From positions 1 to 61,371 of the forward strand of contig NZ_JAHRXF010000038.1 of the NCBI RefSeq assembly GCF_019104725.1: DNA of 61,371 nucleotides. Reading direction: 5' to 3'. Source of the DNA: Streptomyces corallincola (GTDB taxonomy: Bacteria; Actinomycetota; Actinomycetes; Streptomycetales; Streptomycetaceae). Numbering within the stretch: position 1 is the stretch's first letter; each line of letters begins with the position of its first letter. The notes beneath the pieces were generated by a model. That model was given only the letters and a program-made list of their open reading frames with translations, made no database searches and was not told the origin of the DNA. Positions 9,934 through 17,423 of this stretch are shown here, in pieces. A program made the position numbers and the translations under genes.

Positions 9934-10361
9934 GAGACGCTTCCTCCCTGTCACCGCACTTGCCGACCGCTCGGGCCATCTTGCCAACGGGCCCGCGGGG
10001 TGTCACGCGAGGGAGTCTAAAGGCTCGGCCCGGCCGGGGGGCGTCGGATGAGAGCGAGGTCGCACGAGGAAGTGACGCCGAACATCCGACCGAACCCCCG
10101 CCCACGGCCCCGTCCGGCGCCACGCCCACCGCCCGCCGGTCGGCCCACCTCCGCGAGTCCTCCGCCCGGTCTTCACGGGGTGGGTGTTCGGAGCGGGGCG
10201 CGGTGCGGGGCGTGGCGGGGCGGGCGGGGTGCGGGGCCGGGCGTGGGGTGCGTAGCCGGGCGTGGGGTGGGCGTGGGGTGGGCGGTCGGCCGCCCAGGGT
10301 CTTGCCGCCCCGCCGCCCCGGGTCTCGATGCCCGACGTCTTCTCAGATGCTCGTCGGATGC
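9934..10361. other. Intergenic region between the kinase and SSI genes, with G-rich repeats
   Basis: 428 bases without a credible gene. On the minus strand a TAGACT -10-like hexamer at about 10014-10019 could serve the kinase gene. From about 10177 to 10287 the plus strand carries imperfect repeats of CGGGCGTGGGGTG, a G-run-rich stretch able to form G-quadruplexes. Confidence 0.4.
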
Positions 10362-10994
10362 TCAGACGGCGGCGGTGGTGCCGCCGAGGGCGGGCAGGAG
10401 CGGTACGAGGTGGTCCCAGCGCGCGATCTCGCACCCGTCACCCCGGTCGTACGAGGCGTCCACGGGCCGTCCCGCCCAGTTGCCGGTGACGTGGGCGGTG
10501 GCGGGGCCCCCGTACTGAAGCGTGCAGACGCTGCCCGGATCGACCGCGGCGAACGTGTCCCGCCCCCAAACGGTGTTCGCGTCCAGCACCCGGCACGCCT
10601 CCGCGGCCTCCGGGTGGTCGCCGCCCGCCGGATGACAGGACAGCTCGTACCGCCCGTCGCGCCCCGGCCCGGCGTTCCGTACGACCACGGTCAGATGATC
10701 GCCGCTCACCGGCTCGTCCTCGGGACGCGCGGGCGGCGGCATGGTGGCGGGCACCGCGCTGGTGCTGGTGGCGGGGCCGAGGGGCAGGGGGGCCGGGCGG
10801 TGGGACGGCGCGGTGGGGAGCGGGGTGAGCGTGGCACGGCCGGGATGATCACCGGCACTCCCGACGGCGTGCGCGGCGGGGGTCGCCGGAACGAGGGGGA
10901 GGGCGAGGGCGAGCAGCAGCGGGGCGGCGAGGTGGGGGTGCCGGGCGCGGAGCGGGGTCCGGGTCCGGGGGTTCGCGGGTGTGGGGATGCGCAT
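10362..10994 (-). CDS. SSI-like subtilisin/trypsin inhibitor, secreted
   Basis: A 210-residue exported protein of the Streptomyces subtilisin inhibitor family. Residues 1-43 form a signal peptide with twin basic stretches, leucine core and AHA cleavage site. A Pro/Thr-rich linker of roughly 50 residues follows, then an SSI-like core of about 105 residues. The core has four cysteines in SSI spacing (SCHP, EACRV, VCTLQYGG, GCEIARW), expected to form two disulfides. Canonical SSIs end soon after the last Cys, so the C-terminal HLVPLLPALGGTTAAV tail is slightly long. ATG 10994 is chosen because it starts the signal peptide; the upstream frame is uncharacteristic. SSI proteins bind extracellular serine proteases; the target is unknown. 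Confidence 0.8.
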   Translation of the reverse strand: MRIPTPANPRTRTPLRARHPHLAAPLLLALALPLVPATPAAHAVGSAGDHPGRATLTPLPTAPSHRPAPLPLGPATSTSAVPATMPPPARPEDEPVSGDHLTVVVRNAGPGRDGRYELSCHPAGGDHPEAAEACRVLDANTVWGRDTFAAVDPGSVCTLQYGGPATAHVTGNWAGRPVDASYDRGDGCEIARWDHLVPLLPALGGTTAAV

Positions 10995-11320
10995 GCCATG
11001 CCCAACGCGGGGAGGGGCGGGACGTTGCGGGGTGAGGTGGGGCGGGGTGGGGTGCGAATCCTCGGAGAGTGAGGGAGTTGGTGAGGGAGGGGTGAGGTGG
11101 GGAGGGGCGGCGGGAGGCTTCACCGGAGCGGTACGCGGAGCGCGGGGGGCATTGCCGGGGTGCGGGGGTGGCCGTGCCGGGGCGGGAGCCTCGCCGGGGA
11201 GGGAAGCCCTTTGCCCTGCGCCCCAGGTCCCTAGTACCGTGGGGACCGATTGGTGACACCGCACTCGCCTGTGTCATCATCTGCACGCACCGATCGCGCG
11301 CTCGCGTGAGCGGTTGTGCT
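10995..11320. other. Intergenic region between the SSI gene and tRNA-Ser
   Basis: 326 bases without a supported gene. The left half is G-rich with imperfect GGTGAGGTGGGG-type repeats (about 11031-11105). The right part (about 11230-11290) is less GC-rich and must hold the tRNA-Ser promoter. Confidence 0.4.
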
Positions 11321-11411
11321 GGAGGCGTCGCCTAGTCCGGTCTATGGCGCCGCACTGCTAATGCGGTTTGGGACTTCAATCCCATCGAGGGTTCAAATCC
11401 CTCCGCCTCCG
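11321..11411 (+). tRNA. tRNA-Ser (anticodon GCU)
   Basis: A 91-nt class II tRNA. Acceptor arms GGAGGCG (11321-11327) and CGCCTCC (11404-11410) pair, discriminator G at 11411. The anticodon stem CGCA/TGCG encloses CTGCTAA, giving GCU. A long variable arm and GGTTCAAATCC T-arm are present. CCA is not encoded. Confidence 0.95.
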
Positions 11412-11421
11412 CACCTCACCC

Positions 11422-11450
11422 GAAGCCCCGGTCCCCAGGACCGGGGCTTC
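11422..11450 (+). terminator. 13-bp hairpin after tRNA-Ser
   Basis: Perfect arms 11422-11434 and 11438-11450 with a CCA loop, 10 nt beyond the tRNA. Confidence 0.8.
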
Positions 11451-11601
11451 GTCGTTCCCACCCCTCACATCCACGTTTCCGCAGCTCACAAGGGGTGCGG
11501 GCATCGGATTTCACATGACGGCGGCAGTCATGTAATGTTCTTCCTGTCGCCGCGAACGGGCCGAAAGAACCGGGAAGCGAAGACAAGAACTCAATAAACA
11601 A

Positions 11602-11674
11602 GCACTCGTAGCTTAACGGATAGAGCATCTGACTACGGATCAGAAGGTTGCAGGTTCGAATCCTGCCGAGTGCA
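11602..11674 (+). tRNA. tRNA-Arg (anticodon ACG)
   Basis: A 73-nt tRNA. Acceptor arms GCACTCG (11602-11608) and CGAGTGC (11667-11673), discriminator A. Anticodon stem TCTGA/TCAGA encloses CTACGGA, giving ACG, whose A34 is the substrate of the TadA encoded at 32757-33185. The T-arm has GGTTCGAATCC. No second copy of its 3' end was noticed in the window. Confidence 0.95.
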
Positions 11675-11682
11675 CATAGTTG

Positions 11683-11710
11683 AGAGGCCCCGCAGAGATG
11701 CGGGGCCTCT
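11683..11710 (+). terminator. 11-bp hairpin after tRNA-Arg
   Basis: Perfect arms 11683-11693 and 11700-11710 around AGAGAT, then TTG. Confidence 0.8.
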
Positions 11711-11767
11711 TGCGTTTGTCCTGGCGGTGGTCCCGAGGGAGGGTCGGTTCTCTGCTTGAGGTGCGGG

Positions 11768-12052
11768 TCAGTTCGTTGCCGGTGCTTCCGGGGGGCGGTT
11801 CGTTGTGCGGGACTGTCGGTAGGCCATGAGTTCCGCGCACAGGCCCAGGGCGACCAGGCCGGTGCCGAGCCAGAAGAAGGGCTGTCTGTCTCCGCCGAAG
11901 CCGCCGGGGAATCCGAGTGCCAGGCCCGTCGGCGGCAGGACGGTGGAAGCCACCCTCCACCATCGTCGTTTGCGGGCCTGTGCGACCGCCGAGGCCAGGG
12001 CGAGTGCCAGCAGCGCCGCGTAGATCCATTTCATCGCCGATTCTCCGGGCAT
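11768..12052 (-). CDS. Small membrane protein of unknown function
   Basis: A 94-residue protein with two or three hydrophobic segments: about 8-24 (WIYAALLALALASAVA), a weak one about 35-50, and about 60-77. A basic QARKRRWWR loop lies between the first two and the C-terminus is polar. ATG 12034, giving MKWIYAALL with GGAGA 8 nt upstream, is an equally good start. It begins 24 nt after the lipoprotein gene, so the two are probably one transcript. No family recognised. Confidence 0.6.
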   Translation of the reverse strand: MPGESAMKWIYAALLALALASAVAQARKRRWWRVASTVLPPTGLALGFPGGFGGDRQPFFWLGTGLVALGLCAELMAYRQSRTTNRPPEAPATN

Positions 12053-12076
12053 GCTCTCCGGTTCCTTCCGGGGGCG

Positions 12077-12607
12077 TCACATGTGCTCGCAGGTCTTCGC
12101 CGCGAACTCCGCTGCGGGGACGGCTGCCAAGTAGTCCGCCGTCTCCGTGGACTTCGTGTAGGGGATCGTGCCGGGGGACAGGCGGGTCAGGTCGGTGCGG
12201 GTGAAGGTGACTTCCGCTGCGGACCAGGAGTTGTCCCTGGTCCAGCCGTAGAGGGTGTACGCGGTATGCGGACGCAGGGGAGTCAGCGGAGTTCTCGTCC
12301 TCCAGGACGGGGTCGCGGCCGGTTCCTCGGCGTCCAGGGGCCAGAGGGTGAGGCCGTGGTGGAGGGGGTGCTTCGACTCCCAGTCCCCCAGGGTCTTCTC
12401 CTGGGCGGAGCCGGGCCCGTCCACGTATGCCGACGCCCCGTCAATGTGGTGGCCGCACACCATGATCGCGCCCGCCACACGGCCGTCCGTCGTCACCGTG
12501 ATGCCTGCCACCGCGTCGATCGGGACCGTGCAGCCCGTGCACAGCAGCAGTGGGGCGAGGGCCGCGAGTGTGGCGCGGCTCAACCAGGTGCGTCTACGTC
12601 CGGGCAT
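12077..12607 (-). CDS. Lipoprotein of unknown function
   Basis: A 176-residue predicted lipoprotein: basic N-terminus (MPGRRRTW), hydrophobic stretch and lipobox LCTGC with the acceptor Cys at about 26. The exported part has two further cysteines (VCGHH and KTCEHM near the end) that could form a disulfide. Segments ITVTTDGRVAGAIMVCGHH and TAYTLYGWTRDNSWSAAEV look beta-rich. AAGGGGGAG precedes ATG 12607 at good spacing. Likely in an operon with the small membrane protein at 11768-12052. Confidence 0.72.
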   Translation of the reverse strand: MPGRRRTWLSRATLAALAPLLLCTGCTVPIDAVAGITVTTDGRVAGAIMVCGHHIDGASAYVDGPGSAQEKTLGDWESKHPLHHGLTLWPLDAEEPAATPSWRTRTPLTPLRPHTAYTLYGWTRDNSWSAAEVTFTRTDLTRLSPGTIPYTKSTETADYLAAVPAAEFAAKTCEHM

Positions 12608-12648
12608 CGGCCAACTCCCCCTTTGTGGCAGGGAGATCGTACGGGCGT

Positions 12649-13140
12649 TCAGGCTCCCTCGGGGCGGTGTTCTCGGGTCAGTTCGCGCAGGGACTCGTGG
12701 GCCGCCGCGGTGGCGCGGGTGAACCAGTCGGTGATGGTGGCGAGTTCGGCGGGGGAGTAGTCCGCGAACAGGCTCATCAGACGGGCGTAGTGGGGGGCGT
12801 AGGCCGCCTCCACCTTGACTCGTGCGCCCGGTACGGGGGCCACCCGGACCACGCGGCGGTCGGCGGGGTCGGGGCGGCGGGTGACGTAGCCCGCGCGGAC
12901 CAGGCGGTTGACGATGCCGGTCATCGCACCCGTCGTCACCTGGGCGCGGGCGGCCAGCTCACCGGCGGTCGGCGGGGTCTCGCCCGCGCCGAGGACGTAG
13001 CCGTAGCAGGTCAGGTCCGTGACGTTCAGGCCGAGCCGCCGGGCCATCTCCTGCTGGCCGATCAGGTGGGCCGCGATCAGGTCGTCCATTGCGGACAGGG
13101 CCTGTGCCGGGTCGGCGGGCGGGCGGGGCATGCCGTCCAT
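12649..13140 (-). CDS. MarR-family transcriptional regulator
   Basis: A 163-residue winged-helix regulator. Helices 1-2 (about 12-45) precede the HTH at about 57-85 (PPTAGELAARAQVTTGAMTG) and the wing with the MarR signature RRPDPADRRVVRV at about 88-100. A C-terminal dimerisation helix follows. It lies 41 nt upstream of the lipoprotein gene on the same strand and is divergent from the HGxxPAAW-like gene. A longer open frame reaches 14220, but only the part from about 13140 is MarR-like and AAGGG precedes this ATG. Confidence 0.85.
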   Translation of the reverse strand: MDGMPRPPADPAQALSAMDDLIAAHLIGQQEMARRLGLNVTDLTCYGYVLGAGETPPTAGELAARAQVTTGAMTGIVNRLVRAGYVTRRPDPADRRVVRVAPVPGARVKVEAAYAPHYARLMSLFADYSPAELATITDWFTRATAAAHESLRELTREHRPEGA

Positions 13141-13144
13141 CTTT

Positions 13145-13200
13145 CGTAGTCCCTTAGTCTGTGAGATATTCAGTATCGAATTACTTAGCTCGTGAGGGAA
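13145..13200. promoter_or_regulatory. AT-rich divergent promoter and possible MarR operator
   Basis: An unusually AT-rich island between the MarR gene and the plus-strand gene at 13264. Short imperfect inverted repeats are present: GATA-ttcag-TATC and ATTC-agtatc-GAAT, overlapping at about 13165-13181. Autoregulation by MarR is inferred. Confidence 0.45.
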
Positions 13201-13263
13201 CCCACCTCCCTCGCCGCTTCCCTCTTTCGCTTCCTCTGTTCTTCTGCCTCGGGAGGTTCGGCC

Positions 13264-13587
13264 ATGAGTCTGTACGACGAGGGTCACACGGTCGCCGGAT
13301 GGACCGGCGTCGCCATCGCCACCGTGGGAACGAGCGTCGCCGGGGCCGGTGTCTGTGTCTCCTCCGGGGTGCTGGTGGCCGGGGGGCTGGCCGGCGTCGT
13401 GCTGAGCGCCCTGGTCACCTGGGTGCTGCATCTCGCCGGGTGGGGAAAACCCCCTGGTGTCCGGCCACGCGAGGAGTGGGGGATGCGGGTCCGGGACCCG
13501 TACGCCGAGGGCGGGCACGCGGGGTGCGTGGGGTGCCGGATGGCCGGTCGGCGGCCTTCCTCCGTGGAGGTGTCCCCACGAACGTGA
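13264..13587 (+). CDS. Small membrane protein, HGxxPAAW-like family
   Basis: A 107-residue protein starting MSLYDEGHTVAGWTGV, which resembles the HGxxPAAW motif of short actinobacterial membrane proteins, here degenerate. Two hydrophobic segments follow (about 12-34 and 39-60), then a soluble tail of about 45 residues with a GCVGCR CxxC pair that could bind metal or redox-couple. GGGAGG lies 7 nt before ATG 13264. The ORF could extend to 13192, but that stretch lacks a ribosome site. Function unknown. Confidence 0.65.
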   Translation: MSLYDEGHTVAGWTGVAIATVGTSVAGAGVCVSSGVLVAGGLAGVVLSALVTWVLHLAGWGKPPGVRPREEWGMRVRDPYAEGGHAGCVGCRMAGRRPSSVEVSPRT

Positions 13588-13668
13588 CCGGCCTCCGCCC
13601 CCGGCCGGGGTGGTTGGCACCGCTGACCCGACGCCGGGGATGTCGGACCCACCCCCTAACCTCCCCCC

Positions 13669-14568
13669 ATGCCCCGTACCTGGACCTCCGCCGGACTCCG
13701 CTGGTCGCCGGACGCCATCCCCGCGCTCACCTGGGGCGGCGGGCGGCGCAGTGTGCTGGTGTGGGGGCAGCGGGTGGGGTTCGGGGTGGCGGACGGCGGT
13801 GGACGGCGCTGTGTCGGGGCCAAGGGGAACGTGTGCCCGGTGCGCGCCGGGGTGTCGGGGCGCGGTACCGGCGCGCGGTGCGAGGAGTGCGCCCGGCTGG
13901 ACCGCGCGCACTCGGTGGCCGCCGACACCCTCGCCGACGACCCCCGCCCGTACCGCGTCTACCTCGCCTGGTTCGGGCCCGGCCTGCTCAAGGTCGGTAT
14001 CACCGCCCGTGAACGCGGCGCCGTACGGCTGCTGGAGCAGGGCGCCGTCTGTTTCACCTGGCTCGGTACCGGCCCCCTGATGGCCGCCCGGCGCACCGAA
14101 GAGCTGCTCCGGGCCGCCCTCGGCATCCCCGACCGCATCCCGTACGCCCAGAAGCGCGCCGTACGGGCCGAGTTGCCCCCGGCCGAGGAGCAACGCGCCC
14201 GAGAACTCCGCGAACTCCACGCCCGCGCCGTCCTGCTCGGCAACTGGCCCGAGTCACTGGAACCCGCTCCCTGCCAACCCGTCGATCACGTAAGGGCGTT
14301 CGGGCTGCACTCCGCCTCCGCGTCCGCCTCCGCCTCCGACCGGCCCACCGGCGATGTCCTCGAACTCGTCCCCGGCGGCATCGTCACCGGCACCCTCGCC
14401 GCAGCGGCCGGACCCGATCTCCACCTCGCCGTGGAAGGACGCGGCGTGCTCGTCCTCGACACCCGGCTCATGGCCGGCTGGGACCTCGTACCCCTCGACG
14501 CCGCGAACCGTGAATTCACCGTCCCGGTGAAGGAGTTCGAGCAACAGCAACAGCAGGGGCTCTTCTGA
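13669..14568 (+). CDS. DUF2797 family protein
   Basis: A 299-residue protein. Its centre (about 85-170) has the DUF2797 pattern RVYLAWFGPGLLKVGITARER, then EQGAVCFTWLGTGPLMAARRTEELL, and is followed by the family's region with RIPYAQKR. Three or four N-terminal cysteines, including RCEECARLD, may bind zinc. The LKVGIT segment is reminiscent of GIY-YIG nuclease folds, but this is a loose resemblance. A Ser/Ala dipeptide run (about 211-220) and a terminal poly-Gln QQQQQGLF are oddities. ATG 13669 has no ribosome site; TAACCT at 13657-13662 suggests a leaderless mRNA. Biochemical role not known to me. Confidence 0.75.
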   Translation: MPRTWTSAGLRWSPDAIPALTWGGGRRSVLVWGQRVGFGVADGGGRRCVGAKGNVCPVRAGVSGRGTGARCEECARLDRAHSVAADTLADDPRPYRVYLAWFGPGLLKVGITARERGAVRLLEQGAVCFTWLGTGPLMAARRTEELLRAALGIPDRIPYAQKRAVRAELPPAEEQRARELRELHARAVLLGNWPESLEPAPCQPVDHVRAFGLHSASASASASDRPTGDVLELVPGGIVTGTLAAAAGPDLHLAVEGRGVLVLDTRLMAGWDLVPLDAANREFTVPVKEFEQQQQQGLF

Positions 14569-14720
14569 GTGCTCCGGGCGCATCGGCCTCCCACCGCCCC
14601 GGCAACTCCCGCCACCTCGGCCGCCCCCGCAACTCCCGCCGCCCCGGCCGCCCCTGTGACTCCCGCAACTCCCGCCGCCCCCCCCAACTCCCGTGGACCC
14701 AACCGCCCCCCAACCCCCCT

Positions 14721-14794
14721 TCTCAGAATCCACTTGCCTGTTTCTCAGACAAATCACAGACTCGCGCAATCCTCCTCTCACAGCGTCTCGACAG
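14721..14794 (+). promoter_or_regulatory. 11-bp-phased direct repeats upstream of the response regulator gene
   Basis: TCTCAG occurs at 14721 and 14743 and TCACAG at 14754, offsets 22 and 11. Weaker continuations are TCTCAC at 14776 and CTCGACAG ending at 14794. OmpR-family regulators bind head-to-tail half-sites at about 11-bp spacing, so this is a candidate autoregulatory site. Confidence 0.5.
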
Positions 14795-14804
14795 GGTTGC
14801 CGCC

Positions 14805-15542
14805 ATGACCACGACCTCGCCCCAGGGGCGCACCGAACTTCTGCGGGCGGACGGCAGCCCCGTCCGCGTGCTGGTGGTGGACGATGAGTCGTCCATCACG
14901 GAACTCCTGTCCCTGGCGCTGCGGTACGAGGGCTGGCGGATCCAGAGCGCCGGGGACGGGCAGGGCGCGCTCCAGGCGGCACGCGAGTTCCGCCCCGACG
15001 TCGTGGTGCTCGACATGATGCTGCCGGACATGGACGGGCTGTCCGTGCTCGGCCGACTGCGCCGTGAACTCCCGGACGTGCCCGTGCTGTTCCTCACCGC
15101 GAAGGACGCCGTGGAGGACCGTATCGCCGGGCTCACGGCGGGCGGCGACGACTACGTCACCAAGCCGTTCAGCCTGGAGGAGGTCGTGGCGCGGCTGCGC
15201 GGGCTGATCCGGCGGGCCGGTGCCGCCGACCGGCGCTCCGACTCCACCCTCGTCGTCGGGGACCTCAGCCTGGACGAGGACAGCCACGAGGTCTGGCGGT
15301 CCGGCGACTCCATCCACCTCACCGCCACCGAGTTCGAACTCCTCCGCTTCCTCATGCGCAACCCGCGCCGGGTGCTGAGCAAGGCGCAGATCCTGGACCG
15401 CGTGTGGTCGTACGACTTCGGCGGCCAGGCCAACGTGGTCGAGCTGTACATCTCGTACCTGCGCCGGAAGATCGACGCCGGACGCGAGCCGATGATCCAC
15501 ACCCGCCGGGGCGCCGGATACCTCATCAAGCCCGCCGCGTGA
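14805..15542 (+). CDS. OmpR/PhoB-family response regulator
   Basis: A 245-residue two-component regulator. The receiver domain (about 20-135) has acidic pocket VVDDE, phospho-acceptor Asp70 in VVLDMMLPDMDG, Thr98 in LFLTAKD and Lys120 in VTKPF. The winged-helix DNA-binding domain (about 147-243) contains LTATEFELLRFLMRN and the recognition region VVELYISYLRRKID. Its stop overlaps the sensor GTG by 4 nt, so translation is coupled. It probably controls itself and the downstream glycosyltransferase pair, since matching phased repeats precede both. Confidence 0.93.
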   Translation: MTTTSPQGRTELLRADGSPVRVLVVDDESSITELLSLALRYEGWRIQSAGDGQGALQAAREFRPDVVVLDMMLPDMDGLSVLGRLRRELPDVPVLFLTAKDAVEDRIAGLTAGGDDYVTKPFSLEEVVARLRGLIRRAGAADRRSDSTLVVGDLSLDEDSHEVWRSGDSIHLTATEFELLRFLMRNPRRVLSKAQILDRVWSYDFGGQANVVELYISYLRRKIDAGREPMIHTRRGAGYLIKPAA

Positions 15543-17341
15543 GCACACCGGGGCGGCAGCCGGAGACGGCACGGCAGCAGCCGGGGGCACATCGGTCACA
15601 ACAGCCACAGCAGCCACAGCGGCCGGAGCGATCGCAGCCCCGGCCGCCCCGGCATCCCTGGCCGCTCCGGCAACTCCCGCCCCCGCGCGACCGTACGCCC
15701 CCGAGCAGCACCCGCACCCCCACTGCCCCCGCTGCCCCCACCACCCCCCACGCCCCCCGCCGTCCCCGCCTCACCCCCCGTCCCCGCACCCTCCGCACCC
15801 GTCTCGTCATCTCCTCCCTCCTCCTCATCGCCGTCGTCTGCGCGGTGATAGGAGCCGTCACCACCATCGCCCTGCGCTCGCACCTGTACGCGCAGCTCGA
15901 CGGGCGGCTGGACGAGACCGCGCGGCGGGCGGCCGGGATGTTCGTGCCGCCGGGGCAGGACCACGTCCCGGTGCTCCCCGGTCTGACCACGGGCAGGGGG
16001 CGCGGCAAGGGGCTCGACCTGTCGGACTTCGTCACGCGCGGGCCGCAGCCGCAGTTCTCGGTGGCCGCGCGGGTCTCGGGCGGCCGGGTCGTCGCGGGCG
16101 AGGTCGGGCACCGGTCCGGCGACACTCTCGGTATCGACGCCCGCGCGCTGAACGCGGCCCAGCTCGCCGCGCTCGGTACGGTCCCGCGCGACCCGCGCCC
16201 GCACAGCGTGGACCTGCCCGGCCTCGGCGGCTACCGGGCGCGGTACGTGGACGGCCCGAGCGGCACGTACTACGTCGCCCTGCCGACGAAGGACACCGAC
16301 GACACCGTCAGTACCCTGGTCCTGGTGGAGATCAGCGTCACCGCCTCCGGTCTCGCCGCCGCCGGGATCGCCGGGTACGTCCTCGTCGGCGTCGCCACCC
16401 GCCCGCTGCGCCGGGTCGCCGCCACCGCCACCCGCGTCTCCGAACTCCCCCTGCACACCGGCGAGGTGGACCTCGGCGAGCGCGTACCCGAGGCCGAGTG
16501 CGACCCGTACTCCGAGGTCGGCCGGGTCGGCGGCGCGCTGAACCGGATGCTCGACCACGTGCACGACGCGCTGGACGCCCGGCAGCGCAGCGAGACGCGG
16601 GTACGGCAGTTCGTCGCGGACGCCAGCCACGAGCTGCGCACCCCGCTCGCCTCCATCCGGGGGTACGCCGAGCTGACCCGGCGCGGCCGGGAGCCCGTGG
16701 GACCCGCCACCCGGCACGCGCTCGGGCGTATCGAGTCCGAGGCCGACCGGATGACGCTGCTGGTGGAGGACCTGCTGCTGCTGGCCCGCCTCGACGCCGG
16801 GCGCCCGCTGCGGTGCGAGGACACCGACCTCGTCCCGCTGGTCGTGGACACGGTGAGCGACGCCCGCGCCGCCGGTCCCGGTCACACCTGGCGCCTGGAC
16901 CTGCCCGACGGTCCCGCGCCGGTCCGCGCCGACCCGGCCCGGCTCCAGCAGGTGCTGGTCAACCTGCTGGCCAACGCCCGTACCCACACCCCGGCCGGTA
17001 CGACGGTCACCGCGCGGGTGCGGCGGGCGGACGGGGTGCTCCGGGTGGACGTCGAGGACGACGGGCCCGGTGTCCCGGCCGAGCTGCTGCCGCACGTCTT
17101 CGAGCGGTTCGCGCGCGGCGACTCCGCCCGCACCCGCACGGCCGGTTCCACCGGGCTCGGCCTCGCCATCGTCCGCGCGGTCACGACCGCCCACGACGGC
17201 GAGGTCACCGTCTCCAGCGCGCCGGGCCGCACGGTCTTCTCCGTACGGCTCCCGGAACGGACCGGCGACGCGGCCCCGGCCGCCGACGAGCGGCCGAACC
17301 CCGGCCCCGCTCCCCGGTCCCCCGCCGCCTGGCCCTCCTGA
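15539..17341 (+). CDS. Membrane sensor histidine kinase, partner of the upstream regulator
   Basis: A 600-residue sensor. A Pro/Gln/Arg-rich N-terminal extension of about 85 residues precedes TM1 (about 88-113), an extracellular domain of about 145 residues, TM2 (about 262-287), a HAMP domain, a DHp with SHELRTPL (His364) and an ATPase domain with N-box LVNLLANARTHT, DDGPGVP and GSTGLGLAI. All kinase boxes are intact. GTG 15539 overlaps the regulator stop and is preferred over upstream starts lying inside that gene. The long Pro-rich cytoplasmic extension is unusual. The signal is unknown; an envelope role is inferred from the downstream glycosyltransferases. Confidence 0.9.
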   Translation: MSTPGRQPETARQQPGAHRSQQPQQPQRPERSQPRPPRHPWPLRQLPPPRDRTPPSSTRTPTAPAAPTTPHAPRRPRLTPRPRTLRTRLVISSLLLIAVVCAVIGAVTTIALRSHLYAQLDGRLDETARRAAGMFVPPGQDHVPVLPGLTTGRGRGKGLDLSDFVTRGPQPQFSVAARVSGGRVVAGEVGHRSGDTLGIDARALNAAQLAALGTVPRDPRPHSVDLPGLGGYRARYVDGPSGTYYVALPTKDTDDTVSTLVLVEISVTASGLAAAGIAGYVLVGVATRPLRRVAATATRVSELPLHTGEVDLGERVPEAECDPYSEVGRVGGALNRMLDHVHDALDARQRSETRVRQFVADASHELRTPLASIRGYAELTRRGREPVGPATRHALGRIESEADRMTLLVEDLLLLARLDAGRPLRCEDTDLVPLVVDTVSDARAAGPGHTWRLDLPDGPAPVRADPARLQQVLVNLLANARTHTPAGTTVTARVRRADGVLRVDVEDDGPGVPAELLPHVFERFARGDSARTRTAGSTGLGLAIVRAVTTAHDGEVTVSSAPGRTVFSVRLPERTGDAAPAADERPNPGPAPRSPAAWPS

Positions 17342-17362
17342 ACCACCCGTACGCCACCCGAC

Positions 17363-17401
17363 TCACAGCCCCACCACAGTGTCACCACACGCTCACGACA
17401 G
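17363..17401 (+). promoter_or_regulatory. Four 11-bp-phased repeats before the glycosyltransferase operon
   Basis: TCACAG (17363), CCACAG (17374), CCACAC (17385) and CGACAG (17396) recur at exactly 11-bp intervals, ending 22 bp before the GT2 start codon. They resemble the repeats before the response regulator gene. Confidence 0.55.
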
Positions 17402-17423
17402 GGCACTTGGCGAGAGTCGGGCC

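Noticed and set aside
5239..10020. Very long open frames on the plus strand (for example 5239-6942, 6645-8135, 8299-10020)
   Set aside because: They mirror the kinase-like gene; the minus strand shows PAS and receiver domains, the plus strand none.
11602..11674. tRNA-Arg as an integration site for a genomic island
   Set aside because: No integrase gene beside it and no repeated tRNA 3' end was noticed in the window.
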